A stretch of 64,000 nt of DNA from Tetrahymena thermophila SB210. Taxonomy: Eukaryota > Ciliophora > Oligohymenophorea > Hymenostomatida > Tetrahymenidae. This document shows positions 50,118 through 62,524 of this stretch, piece after piece. The translations under genes were made by a program, and so were the position numbers. The stretch is from NCBI RefSeq assembly GCF_000189635.1, contig NW_002476522.1:186001-250000 (forward strand), read 5' to 3'. How positions within the stretch are numbered: position 1 is the stretch's first letter; every line of letters starts with the position of its first letter. A model generated the notes under the pieces. That model searched no databases. It worked only from the letters and a program-made list of their open reading frames with translations, and was not told where the DNA came from.

Positions 50118-51788
50118 TCACCAGAATGATCCCTTTTTAGCTTTTGCTTTAGAAACCATTTCTTTTTATGCACAATTTTAATACATGTCACATTATTCAA
50201 CTGCTCTTGATTATTATTTTAGATTTGCATTCATGTTTTTAAGCATTCTGAATTTACCTTCGTTTTCATATACTCTAGGTTTAGCATTTTATTGACATTC
50301 TTCCAAATCCTTTTTGATGATTTAAAGCTTTTCTTTATTTTTAGGATGTGACTTATCAAAACGTTCAATCATAGATTGAAGAATTTATTAACCAGATTCA
50401 TATTTTTGTTATTCAGCTTCTTTCATGGCTTAGTCCATAGCTTCAGAGGCTTTAACACGTAAGTAATTTAACTCAACACTATCATTAATTTCAGAGTCCT
50501 CAGCAACTTTTTCGTTCTAAGTAAATAGTGTCAAAACTAAATTATTATCTTTAACTACCTTTGTTGTATATGTGGGATCAACTGGAATGGCAGACACAGT
50601 TGCTTTTACAATTTCTGCATTTCTTTCAAAGTCTTCAAGCTTATCTACTTTATTAGCAGGGATATTAATTTCAAAAATAAAATCTTTTGAGACTCCACTC
50701 AATAACTAGTTTATTTATATACGATAAGAAGTATCTTTCTTAATTACACTCCACATATCTCCATATGTTTTAGAGACAGTAGCATTTTAAAAGAATTTCT
50801 TATATTATGAATGAAGAAATAGTTCTACATCTATAACTATTTCTTATGCAACAACTGAGAAAAGTCCACCAAGAGCATCAACGAAGAATTCATCAACTTA
50901 ATTAATTTTTTCTACATAGTAGAAGTTACCATCCTTTAAGCTACAAATCTTGTTCATCAAAGGACCGTCATGGTCAGAACCAAATCCGAAAGAGTGAATA
51001 GTGAAACATTCTTAAGGAAGATGTCTTTCTAAGCTCTATCTGACTCTTAAATCAGCACTTCCATCTTACCCATCAGATAATAGGAATACAGAACTAACAG
51101 GATTTTGATATTTACGATCTTTCAATACTCTAAAAGCTAATTCCATGCCACTGTTAATGTCAGTACCACCAGTTGAATAGATTTTGTTGATAATTTCTTT
51201 GAAAGCTGGTTTGTTTGAATTGTTTGTCTTCATTAAGTGACAAAGACGAGTGGCATATGAGTTGAATAAAATCAAACAAAGTCTATCATTATCTCCCAAA
51301 AGCTCAAGCAAATATTCAAGAGTCTTTTTGACATTTTGAATCTTTTCACCAGACATAGATCCAGAGTTATCAATGACACAAATAAGATCAAGGTTAGGTC
51401 TATTTTCAAGACTTTCTTATTTAACAGCTTCTTGATCTCCCTTAGGAGCATCTTCAGTTTTATCAAGAGTTTTAACTGAAACCATAACAGGAATAGATTA
51501 ATTAGTTGAAGAGCTGAACTAGAAGTGTTTATGCAAAGTCTTAACATCCAAACTCAATCCTTTTTCAAGATTGTACTTCTATTTATTTTTACCATCACCT
51601 AACTTTATGAAGTTTTAGTCAATAGGTTCATCATCATTGTTAATCTTTGTAGGTTCTGAAACTGGGTAATTTTATTCATTTAGCTATGGCTAAATGTAAT
51701 TTTATTGATTTAGCTAAGGCTAAATGTAATTTTATTGAAGGTTTTAATTTTTGTTTTAAGGAGAAGAGCTTGAATTATTGTTTCCCAT
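50118..51788 (-). CDS. von Willebrand factor A-domain protein, array copy 4, 556 aa
   Basis: Single exon of 557 codons starting MGNNNSSSSPQNKNQN (Gly2/Ser6). The linker contains a tandem 10-residue repeat (NYIQPQLNxQ twice, with a partial third), coded by a 30-base DNA repeat at about 51665-51735. MIDAS is intact (DNSGS, GGTDINSG, LLSDG). The beta domain has KDFIFEINIPANKVDKLEDF, and the helical tail ends KAKKGSFW. It is very close to copy 3 in the body and spacing, and these two probably arose last or exchange sequence. Confidence 0.9.
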
Positions 51789-52869
51789 TTTAAATTTTGA
51801 AAGTAAGTTTTTGTTTAAATCTTAGAATTATCTTTTTTAATTTTATTTTATTTCTTATAACTTATTTAATTGTACAAAAAAGTCAAATAAATAAGGAAAT
51901 AATTAAGAGAGAGGGCTTATAATCTGATAAATTTGTTTCACCAAAAGTTAATAGAGACACTATTTGTTAAAGTTTTAATTTTCTTATAAATTCTTTTAAT
52001 AGAAATTTTAATTAAATTTTTCACCCATAAAAGATATGATATAAATTCTTAAAAATTTACTGTTTAACAGCAAATCAATCTAGAATATAAGAATTATTTA
52101 ATAAAATTCAAAGCGCATATATATTAATAATTTTTGGTTGATTTGTTTTTATCTATTCAATATTTTATTTAATTGATAAAAAGAAATGAATGACTAAAAT
52201 ATAATAGTTAAATTATTAAAATATAAATATAAATATAAGAATAAATACTCGCTTAAGACTTTTTTTAATATAAACTTTATTGTGACAATTGATTACATTT
52301 TTAATTTTTTTTAGTAATAGAAGAACTGACTATATAGAAAAATTAATTAATTAAGAACTGAAAATCTAAAGAATTGATTTTGTATCTATCTATTATTAAG
52401 TAAATTCTTATAGACAAACAAATTAAATATCTTTCACTTTCTTAAAAAATAAGCTTTTAAATTTGTTGTTAGTGCCTACACATTAAATAAATAATAGGAA
52501 CACTTTAAAGAATAAAATTTATTTTTTTAAATTTAACTTAAGTTTTGAAATTCAGAAAATAATATTTTTGTTTGTTTTAAATAAATTAAATGGTAAAAAT
52601 TAAAATTAATTTATTTGATAAGACAAAACATTCAGATAATTTAACATCTTTTATCGTTATTAATAAGTTTACTATAAGTACAATTTATTGATTAATTTAA
52701 TTTTAATTTATTTTAAGTTTAAATTCAATTAAAAATTTAAAACAAATATTTATTATTACCAAAAGTTTTTTATTTTAATAAATCAAGTGAAAGAATAAAC
52801 GAATTAATTTAATTTTAATTAAATTAAATTAAATTACTGAGCATATAATTAAATATATAAATAAAACAT
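51789..52869. other. Intergenic region
   Basis: 5' flank of vWA copy 4 and 3' flank of the coiled-coil gene. AT-rich, nothing recognised. Confidence 0.5.
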
Positions 52870-55051
52870 TCATTTGTTATTATTATTCATTATGGATCCA
52901 AATATTTTATTTCTTTGTTCAAGCATTTACTCTAATTTATTAATTGTTTCTTCTTTGTATTTAATTTCTTCCTTCAATCTTATAATTTGTTGGTCTTTTT
53001 TCATTACAACAACTTTAACTCTACTCTCTACGTCTTCAAGAGACTTAGAGTGTTTTTCTTCTATTTTTTCTAATTCTACATTATGTTCAGCACCCATTTG
53101 AGTAAGAGTTTTATTTAGCACTAGAATTTAATCATGTAATTTTTGTATCTCTAAAGTCATCTCTCTCCTAATATTTTCTTCATGTATTTTTAAAAGATTT
53201 TTTTAAGAGAGCAGTTGTGCTTCAAGATCTTTAACTTCTTTTTTAAGTTCTTTATTCTCCTTTTCAGATTTTTCAAGGCTATTCTATACATCTAAAAGCT
53301 TTTTGGTCAGTGTCTATTTAATACAATAATAATTATTTCATTTAAATTGAAATTAAAAAATAATTTTACATCCATATTTTCCTTTATTTGGTTTTTAGAA
53401 AGTGAGGTTTATGCATTTTAATCTTCGTAGTAGCTCAGTTCTCTTTTGAGTTCTTTTATTTCACTACGGTGTTCTTGTTGCAATTAAGATATCTTTTGCT
53501 CATATTTTGATGCTATCTGTTTTTCTAAATTGACATTTTCTTCTGTTATTTTATTAATTACAACTTCTATTTAAAAATCTCTTTCTTTTTCTAGCTTTTT
53601 TCTAATTTCTTATGTCTTTTTAGTTAGCTCATCATTTTATTTTTAAATTTGCTTTTCCATCCACTTTTCTTGCTCAATTTTAATTTATTCTCTCTGTTAT
53701 TACAAGGATTGCTTGCTGTCATACTTGCACTCGTCCATTTTATTTTGCATTTCGTTTTTAAGTTTTTTTATTTCTTCAATATGATCTTCTTGAATTTCTT
53801 TTATTTTTTTCAAAAAGTAGTCATTTTCTTCTCTCCTTTTATTTTCTAACTCTTTAATTTCTGATTCGTAGTTTTTCTTCATTCTTTCCCTATCTTCTTA
53901 ATAGTTGGTTTCTATTCTTTAGATCTGCTCTTTTGTTTTTTCAGTCTTAAAAGACCTCTCTTTACTTATTAAATCTTCAGTTTCCATCATAACCTTGTCC
54001 TTATAAGCTCTAAATTTTTATTCATACTCTTCCTAAACGTTCTATCTCAATTCATTAATTTATTTTTGGTGCTTTTCTTCAAGTTTTTTGATTTCGATTT
54101 TATTTCTGTTGATAATTCTTTCGATTTCAGGTTCCAATCCTTTTATAGTGACTTCTTTAATTTCATTTGTTTTTTCATTCATCCATTTTTCTTTCCTTTA
54201 TTTTTCTGCTGCAAACCACGCTTCCTTTTATAACTTTAAACAAAAAAAACATTTAAAAGAAGCAAAAATTATAAGCTAATATTTTAATTCAATGATTTCT
54301 ACTTTAAGATCTTTGATATATTTTTCTTTCTATTCTTTCTCAAAGGCAAGTCTGCTTTCTTCCATAATTCTATATTTTTCAGTTAAATCCTCAACTTATG
54401 AATTCAATTCTTTCTTATCCAAAATAAGCTAATCTATAAATTACAAATGTCTCTCAATTACGCATTCTAATTCTTCTTTTTAGGTGCTTAGTCTATTTTC
54501 ATAATGGTTTCTTAATTCATTTTCTATATATAATTTTTACATACAAAAAATAAAATATTTAGATTTAAACTTGTTTGGTCATTTAAACTAAATTTACCTT
54601 ATTCCACGCATTTCTTTTATTCTTGCTAAAGCAATTCTCTTAACATTTCAACTGTTTTATTAGCCTCATCTAATTCCAATTTTGTTAACTTCAAATCATT
54701 CGCTTATTGATTGAACTTACTAAGCTAGCTTTCCCATTCCTCTAATTTTGTTTATTCTCTTTCTCTAAATTAAATATCATCATCAAATCTTTCTTCGTTT
54801 ATATTTTTATATTTAGCGATTTCTCCTCCATTTTTACTTTTTCCTTTCTTATTAAAATACTATATTGAATTTTCAAAATCGGATTCACTCATATTAGATT
54901 CGCTCTCCACATTTTCAAGAAATTTGTGTAAATTTTTAATCTTTTCAGAAGTGTATTATGAAATAGAATTATTATCACCTCCTTTATTACTGGCCCCATA
55001 ATTCATATACTTGTTGATTTTTCTTTCTAATCTAATTTTATCGTCAGACAT
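52870..55051 (-). CDS. Long coiled-coil protein, 683 aa
   Basis: Three exons: 54598-55051, 53370-54523 and 52870-53313, giving 684 codons. The first 70 residues are mixed (MSDDKIRLERKINKYMNYG, then Gly/Ser/Asn). From about residue 115 to the end the sequence is nearly continuous charged coiled coil rich in Glu, Lys, Gln and Leu (KLEEWESQLSKFNQQ, KIKEIQEDHIEEIKKLKNEM, KLEQMLEQRNKIFGSIMNNN at the end). No motor, membrane or catalytic domain is visible. Such proteins in ciliates are often ciliary or basal-body structural proteins, but nothing here proves it. Oddity: codons at 54232-54276 (about residues 234-248) read LIIFASFKCFFCLKL, out of character with the coiled coil. It may be an unusual in-frame intron. 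Confidence 0.85.
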
Positions 55052-55503
55052 TTATATTTATAGTTTGTTTGCTATTTATTTTACTTAAAAATATCACTTG
55101 TTTAAAATATTTGATGCAGCTAATGCTAAAATTTGCGAATTAATTAACTTAATTTAATTTTTGAAAAAAGATTTAATAACCAACAATAATGAAAAAGAAT
55201 TTTTAAAATCTTGTTTAAAGTATGCATTAATATTTAAAAAGAGAATCACATTTTGAGTAAATAAAGGAAATTCTAAGTTTTAATATAAAAAGAATAATGA
55301 AAGTTTTATATAAAAGTGCATAAAATTTTTAATATAAAAAATATATTGATAAATTGAGCTGGCAAATTTAATATAGATAAACAAACAATAAATATAAAAC
55401 TTACAAAAAACATGCATGGACACTCAAATATGATTTTAGCAGTATAAAGATTATTTTATTTAAGCAATTTTAAATGAATATTTAAAATTAAATTGAAGTG
55501 TTT
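55052..55503. other. Intergenic region between MCU and coiled-coil gene
   Basis: Head-to-tail spacer (MCU 3' flank, coiled-coil gene 5' flank). AT-rich, no feature seen. Confidence 0.55.
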
Positions 55504-57031
55504 TCAAAAGTTTGATAACAACAATGATTTTAGTTTTCTCTCTAAAGAGTTAATTTCTTATTAAATCAAATTGTATTGGTCTAAATTAAATTCATATTTA
55601 AGATAAAGCTTCTCTAATTATTTATCCTTAAGGTAATCATAGAAACCTTCATTTGAATAATCCTAAAAGTACTTAAAAAAGTGAGTGTTTAAATATATAA
55701 CACCAGCAGAAGTTAAGAAGTATGCCATAGGTTCTACAATATCCCAACTCCAAACATGGTAAGTACCAAAACCAACGAAGCAAAATTAACCTAAAATTTT
55801 TAAAAAAATACAATTAAAATGTCATTAATTTCAAAAACCAATTTTATAAATAAGAAAATAACCAAACAAACAAACATTTACCTACTAAAGCAAAAAGTCC
55901 AAGACTCATTTTTCTCTTTACTTACTTGTGAGCCTATTTTAAAATTAAAAATATTTTTAGATAAAAATATACCAGATTCAATATATTTGTTTATTTAAAT
56001 GTGTATTATATCTAATTAAGGAAAATTTGAATTTATGGAAGTATTTTTTAAATTAAAAAGTTTTAAAAAATTTATTTTTTAGATGTTTAAACTGAAATTA
56101 TAGTTTTTATTTATTTAGTGATGATTCTTTTTAAAATTCTAAAATAATTTTAAATTTTTAGCTATTATTGTTAAATAATAAGGAGATATTTACAAATTTA
56201 TGTAAAAACCGCTGTTTTTTGTTTATTTATGTTTAATTAATATTATTTGGTTGAAATAAATTATGCTTTTGCTATATTTACTATGTTATCGATAAAGGCT
56301 TTTTGCTAAGACATTTGAGAGAGAACTTTTTGAAGTTCTTGGTAACGCAGCATCAAGGATGCTTCATATTCTGTGTGTTAATTTTTGTTTGTTGGAAGAG
56401 CTTCTATCATGCTTTTAACCAAATCACTTTTGTTGATGAGAAGTCTTTTGTCTGGTTGTTAGGATTCATCTGAAAATATTTCTTATCCTGTTTTCATACG
56501 GACAATTGTATCTACTCTGTTTAGATAATTGATTATGGTTTGCTTTTAAATGTAGCTAAGATTTATATCCTTGCAATATTTATCAATCTTTTAATATTCG
56601 TTCTTTATTTCGACGTCTTAGTTATGGACCAAAAATAGGTGCTTATTTGTTAAGTCGCAAATGTAAAAATTAGATCCTTCTAAATCATCGAGCATAACCG
56701 TTTCTGATAATTCCTTTTTATCTAGAGTGTATGCACGCAAGTCTCCTTTGATTTTATATTGTTCTCTAATGCCTTCTAAAAGATCTCCAATATTTCCTTC
56801 AGAGTCTGTTTGCAAAACAGTGACTTATTCTTATTGTTAGTTTGCAAAAAGTACTTCAATTTCAAACAAATCTTCGTTTTTGCGTGACATAATGATTTTG
56901 AAAGGATTTTTAAAATTCAAATCCTTTTAAATAGCAGCAAGAGAAGAAAATGCTTAGTGTACTGGATAATAGAAAAGCTTTTAATTTTAGAAACTTTTCT
57001 GAGTATGCTTGAGTATATTACGCAAAATCAT
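55504..57031 (-). CDS. MCU: Mitochondrial calcium uniporter pore subunit (MCU), 362 aa
   Basis: Forms the Ca2+-selective channel of the inner mitochondrial membrane. Three exons: 56282-57031, 55882-55933 and 55504-55790 (363 codons; human MCU is 351 residues). The N-terminus MILRNILKHTQKSFQNQK is a mitochondrial presequence. A soluble N-terminal domain follows, then a coiled coil (EASLMLRYQELQKVLSQMSQ). TM1 is KMSLGLFALVGQFCFVGFG, coded over the intron 2 junction. The selectivity-filter loop is SWDIVEP (Asp284, Glu287), matching the family WDIMEP with Val for Met. TM2 is MAYFLTSAGVIYL, and the C-terminal coiled coil is LDQYNLIQQEINSLERKLK. Asp and Glu of the DxxE filter are kept, so a working channel is expected. 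No EMRE or MICU gene is visible in the window. Confidence 0.93.
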
Positions 57032-58118
57032 TTTAATCTTTCTATAAATTTTTCAAATTATTTATTGTTAATTTAAGAATAATCAATGAATAGGTAGAGT
57101 ATTTTATTTAAGTTTATTATTTATATCCTCTCTGTTTAAAAAAAAGAAAATCTTGTTTATATTAATTAAAAAACTAACTAGCTAGTAAATACCTTTGCTC
57201 AATCAATTTATAATAATTGCCTAAAATAGAATTATAAGAACAACTGCTAATAATTTTTAAAAAGTAAATTTATTATTTAAATTTTGTATTGACTTTAAAT
57301 TATTTTAAATAAAATTCAAACAATAGAAAATTTAATTTTTAAATATTTTCAGATAGTTTTATGTTTTTAAAAATATGAAATGAACCATTTTTCTAAATAA
57401 AATAAAATAGAGTAGATTTTATTAAAGTCAAACAATATATTAATCATATAAAAATAAATCAATTAATTAATTAATCTTTTTTATTTAGAACATTATTTAG
57501 TTATTTTAAAATAATAACAAAATTAATAAATAAAAGTTCATTCATATTTATAAAAATTTTTATTTTTGGCCTAATAAAAAAAAATAAAAACAAATATAAT
57601 TGATAATTAAAATATTTTAAAATTTTGTTTTTTAAATTTTACATTTCCTAACGAATATTAATTAATTGATTTACTAAGAAATTAAATTAGCAAGTAATTT
57701 TAAACATACCATTTAAAATTCTTTTTAGTTCGAAATAAATTATTTATTTATGTATGTATGTATTTATTTATTTAATATTTTATAACAATTTTTACTTTTC
57801 ATCTTTTGAAAAAAGCAACAGGATGGAAAGATTGAATATCAAGAAAAATCAATTAAATTACTAAATTAGATCAATATTTCTAACACCTTCAAATAGCAAA
57901 GAAAGAACAATCATACATATAAACAAACAAACAAACATATATCCCCTGTATACTTTTTTAAATTAAAAAATTAAATTTTTGAAAGCATTATAAATTAAAA
58001 AAAGAAATTTTTTCATTTAAATAAGCAAATCGAATAATTAGTAGATAGGATATTATTTGAGCAAGAAGTTAAAAAAATCGCAAATATTCATTAAATAGAG
58101 AGTTAGATTAATTAATAC
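57032..58118. other. Divergent intergenic region
   Basis: 5' flanks of MCU and of the small gene at 58119. It contains a (TATG)n/(TATT)n microsatellite at about 57750-57772 and a (CAAA)n run at about 57924-57937. Otherwise AT-rich. Confidence 0.55.
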
Positions 58119-58481
58119 ATGGGAGCAGGAGATTCTAAGGTAGACTTTGGTTAGCTGTAAATTGAGCACTATAGAAAACCAGGCTTGAATGATCAAGAAA
58201 TCTATTAATTATATTAAATTTTTTAAGGACTAGGACCTAACAAGGAAGGAATGGTTAAGGCTTCTAAAGTAAAGCAATAGTATTAAGAGTCTATGAATAA
58301 GAAAGATTTTGACTTGCAAATTGGAAATTTAGAACACCTGAATTGGGATACATTCTTCCATATTATGAGTAATGATATTATTGAAAAAAAATAAAGATTT
58401 GGAGATGTCTAATTTGATACTTCTGCTAATGATGTTGGATGTGTATTTTGTCCTTATACTGTAGATAAGAGATAATAATGA
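58119..58481 (+). CDS. Small N-myristoylation-motif protein of unknown function, 120 aa
   Basis: Single exon of 121 codons ending TAA TAA TGA, read as Gln-Gln-stop. The start MGAGDSK has Gly2, Ser6 and Lys7, a good N-myristoylation consensus. The next segment (LNDQEIYQLYQIFQGLG, then PNKEGMVKASKV) looks like a divergent EF-hand helix-loop without the full set of Ca2+ ligands, and LNWDTFFHIMSND resembles a second one. A role as a membrane-associated regulatory protein is conceivable, but the EF-hand assignment is weak. The last part has two cysteines (CVFC). Confidence 0.75.
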
Positions 58482-59445
58482 AAACCTTTAATAATAATTT
58501 ATTGCATAAATGGCTTCAGTAGCTCAAACTATTTGTTGAGAGGAGTAAAATCTGTAGCTCAAATAAGTTTTGAAGGAATTGTTTAAAATTTGAATCAAAA
58601 ATAGCTAGCACTGAGCAATACAAAAAAATAATAATTAAATATGAAAAAAATTTCGAATTGAAATGTATTAAGAAAATAATATCCTATAAAATATTTGGTT
58701 AACCAATTAATTAGTTAATTTATAATTAATTATTCATTTATTATCATTTGAGTATAGTATTATATTTATAATTGAGTAAAATAAATTTCTCTTCAAATTA
58801 ATTAACTGATTCTCTATAAAAATTATCTTATATATTCTATTACATTCACACACACAAACAATTAAGCATGCTGGCTTCTCTTTCAAAAATATTTTCTTTA
58901 ATTTAAATTCATAAAAAGCTATGTTGATATTTTTATAATATTTATTCAAATACTTTTTCTTTTTATTTATTATTTATTATTAATTGTAAATAAATATCTT
59001 GTTAAATAAAATTCTTAATTAATTTAAATAATGTTAAGTATGTCAAATATCATACTAACAATTTAGTTACAATACATATTCATATCTATCTATCTAACTT
59101 ATTTATTTATTTTTAAATTAATTAGAATATGTAATTTTATGTTTGCTGCTTTTTAGTTTATAAAAATCAATTTTTAATATAAAAATATATAATAAATTGA
59201 TTTAATTTTGAGCATAAAATGTGTGTAGATTATTTCTACTTTTGTTTAATAGTAAATAAATCATATTATTTTTATCTTTTAAAAAGATTAATTATTGATG
59301 AATTATTACAATTAAAATCACAATTTTTTTGTTTTAACCACAAATCTAAATAAATCAATTAAAATCAACATAAATAGTAAATAAGGCTTAAATTTACATC
59401 AACCAGCAAAGAAAATCTTTTTATTAATACCAAAAATAGAATAAA
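58482..59445. other. Intergenic region
   Basis: AT-rich; nothing recognised beyond short poly-A/T runs and a CACACACA stretch near 58846. Confidence 0.5.
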
Positions 59446-60720
59446 ATGTTTTCTGATGATGCTCAAAATTTTAATTCGAAAAACAGTTTAAATTTAAGTG
59501 AAATTACCTCATTATAATGTATTAATTCATAGTAAATTCGATAACATAACATGAATAATAGCTAAATAGAGGCTTTGTAAATAATAAAAAGAATTGAAAA
59601 GTAGGCTAAAGATAGTGATTAATGTAAGTGGATATAACTAAAATATAATAAGAAAAAGAAGAAAAATTAGTTTATTAATTTATATATTGAATACCCTTTT
59701 AAATCTGAGTTTATTTATCACATTTCTGGAAATATTCTAACTGAAATAAACCCTCATGAAAATAATAGTTATTAAATATGTGTTAGAAAATTAGAGAAAA
59801 CTGAATAATCATACACTATTTTTCCTTAGAATATTAAATATTTGACTGATTTGGAATATATTATTTTTTTATTACAAAATTCATAGTGCTAAGACTCCTA
59901 TAAGGCAAGCATATTGCTATAATAGTATTAAAATATTATATAAAATTAAAAGGAGCTTTGCAGATAAGTTAAGTAGGAATTAGATGAAGAATAATAGCTT
60001 CATCTCCTAGAAGAAAGGAATAAATTTAAAAATGAAATAATTAAATAGCATATAGAGCAAAATTTAAAAGATGAGCATTTTTATGCAATTTCAAATATAA
60101 GCATGAACATTCAAGACGAAGTTTCATATTTAGAATATGTTAAATTCAGTAAAGGTTTGTTTTATATCTTAGGAATTGAACAAAAGGGTATCGAAAATCT
60201 ATTATTTAAGTAGCATATTCTTTTTTTGATGCTTTTGCCTTCTTAAAGAAAACTTCATTTTGTAAATTAGGTTAAGAGATATCTACACTTGGATTTGTAA
60301 AAATAAATAACTGATAATTTTGTGATATAAACCATAGACTAGATCCAAGTAGCATGTAGCTTAGAATCTTACTATATTCCTATTAATTACCCACATAATT
60401 TAGTTATAAAAAATTAAGAATATTTTAATATTTCTATGGATAACATTTAAGTAACAATATTCAACATCCCTGCTGATTAAATTAAAAAAGTAGTAGAGTA
60501 AAGATAAAAATAAATTGATCACCCTTTCGAAGATTTTGAATACTCTATGCTCAGCTAAATATTTATTGAAAAATATTATACAAATCATATAAAAAAGGAT
60601 AAAAAATCAGATGAATATGATGAATAGAAAGAATTTTTAAAATCGTAAATGGTTGAATATCTAAATAATAATGAGCATAAAAGAGCTTCCTACAAACCAA
60701 TTAAAAATTAATAGAATTGA
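59446..60720 (+). CDS. Uncharacterised protein, 424 aa, possible PAS-like segment
   Basis: Single exon of 425 codons. The N-terminal quarter is Asn/Gln-rich (MFSDDAQNFNSKNSLNLSE) and carries a basic block NKKKKKNQF at about residue 77. The middle is charged and helical (QVKQELDEEQQLHLLEERNK). A segment from about 235 (VSYLEYVKFSKGLFYILGIE, then LLFKQHILFLMLLPSQRKLH) recalls the core of PAS-type sensor domains: conserved aromatics, the LGI turn and a HPxD-like position replaced by PSQ. The C-terminus is acidic and basic (KKDKKSDEYDEQKEF). No signal peptide or membrane span. The PAS idea is only a resemblance; I cannot name the family. Confidence 0.75.
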
Positions 60721-61381
60721 AAAATAAATAAGCAAACTAAAGCACTTAGAATATTATTATTGTTATTAATTAAGTTAGGCTGTATCTTAAAAAAATTAAA
60801 AGAAGAAACAATAAAAATGGGTCAATTTTAAAACCAATACTACAATTTATATTTAAAAAATATTCAATATTTAGAATTGTTATAAAAAATAAATAAATTT
60901 CATTCTAAAATAATTAACAAATTAGTTAATTTATTTATTCATTATTTTTTATTTTTAAAATAGAAAAGTAAAAATTTATTTTATTAAAAATACATTTATT
61001 TTCTTTTGTTTCATTTATTCATGCACTTATTTATTCTTTTGTTTGTTTATTTTATTTTAGTATTCAAGAAATAATTTTTTAAAATAAAATTTAGTACAAA
61101 TAAAAATATTTAATTCACTTTTTATAGATTTGAATAATTTTATATTTTTAGCTTTTATTTGAATGTGAATAATTTGTAATTTAAACTTATCAAATATTTG
61201 AAAGTATATCAATAGTATTAAATAATAAATAAACAAAAAAGCTTTGAATCAGTAGAAAATTTCTGATCAAAATATGATAAATTATTTAATAGGAGATTCG
61301 CTTTTCTTAAGATATAAATAATATCAAAAAAAAAAATAAATTTGTAAAAAAAGAAGATTAATAGAATCTGTTTGTTTTTTA
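60721..61381. other. Intergenic region
   Basis: AT-rich, no supported element. Confidence 0.5.
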
Positions 61382-61822
61382 ATGTAAAGCAAGTAAAGTT
61401 TGAGTTTATTCTTTGCTACTAAAAAAGCAAGTGCTATATCATTAGCTCTTTTAGCTGCTGCTGTAGCTGCAATAACCTATACTATATCTTTTTAAGACTT
61501 TGAAGTTTGTTTGAAAAATTAACAAAGGTAATTTAATTGCGATCAATTTCCTGACTTTAAATAAAAAATGGAATGCTTAAAGTATCTTACAAAAATAAAT
61601 GCATAAATTAAATTAGATCAAGGATTTCAGTAAGCAATTGATGCTTTTGAATCTAAATTTTATAAATTTAAATAGACTCTAAATTTTTCAAAAAGAATAA
61701 GAAATTTACCCTATGGTTTTGAATAAAACTTCTTAAAAACTTTAGAATTTGCTTAAGGAAACGAAGAATTATTTACCAAAATATTTAAACCTACTTATTT
61801 ATATTGCTTCAAATATTAGTGA
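61382..61822 (+). CDS. Small single-pass membrane protein of unknown function, 146 aa
   Basis: Single exon of 147 codons: ATG at 61382, TGA at 61820-61822. The N-terminus MQSKQSLSLFFATKKASAIS is followed by one alanine-rich hydrophobic span (LALLAAAVAAITYTI, about residues 22-37). That arrangement fits either a signal anchor or a mitochondrial inner-membrane segment with a short basic presequence. The remainder is soluble and contains cysteines at 44, 54, 66 and near the end (PTYLYCFKYQ). The cysteine spacing around CLKNQQRQFNC and MECLKYL is reminiscent of small mitochondrial proteins but matches no family I know. Confidence 0.7.
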
Positions 61823-62524
61823 TTTGATAAAGTTATTGACTTAAAGTATTTAAAATACAAAAATATATAACTAGCATTCTTATTTAAAAATCTATTTTTG
61901 TTATCATTTCAAAGTTTCTGTTTCTTTAATAATTTTTTTGTAAATATTAAAAAAAAGATCACTATTTATCAAATAAAAAACATTTTTATAAATTTGAATT
62001 GACTTTTTGCTTTAAATTAAATTTAATAAAATGAAATATCTTATAATAATATGATGACTTTGTTCAATTTTAAGTAATAAAAAAATTTAACATCTTTTTA
62101 AAAACATTAAAAAATTAAACTAAAATAAAATGAAATATTTTTATAATAAAATGACTAGTTTCATTTGTAATAACAAATTAAAACAATAAATTTGCCAATC
62201 ATCAAATTTAAAACATTTTTATAAATTATTTGGCTTTATACTTTAAAAAAACATTAAAAATTAACACTTAAATAAAATGAAATATTTTCTAATAAAATGA
62301 CTTAGTTTAATTGTACAAATAGAAGCAATTGCAAGTCATCTTAAAAAAAGCTGTTTATTTATTTTGATATATAAATTATTTGAGTGTTTTTAAGGATAAA
62401 GTATATTAAATTTGATTTATTATATTTTTTTTACATTAAATTAATTAAAAAAAAAGAAATAAACTCCTACTTATCTATTTTAAAGTATCTTATTATTTTT
62501 ATTTTTTGTTAATAGAAAAAAAAA
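61823..62524. other. Intergenic region with tandem repeats
   Basis: AT-rich; its left part is the repeat block at 61950-62340. Confidence 0.55.
61950..62340. repeat. Imperfect tandem repeat block (about 3 units)
   Basis: A core AATAAAATGAAATATTTT-like sequence followed by TAATAAAATGAC and an ATTTGTA/TTCAATTTTA end occurs near 62025, 62125 and 62273. Units are separated by ACATTTTTATAAATT-type spacers. A further related unit is at 63870-64000, beyond the pseudokinase gene. Confidence 0.65.

Noticed and set aside
57745..57775. TATG/TATT repeat as possible telomere or replication element
   Set aside because: It is a simple microsatellite; ciliate telomere repeats (G4T2 or C4A2) are absent.
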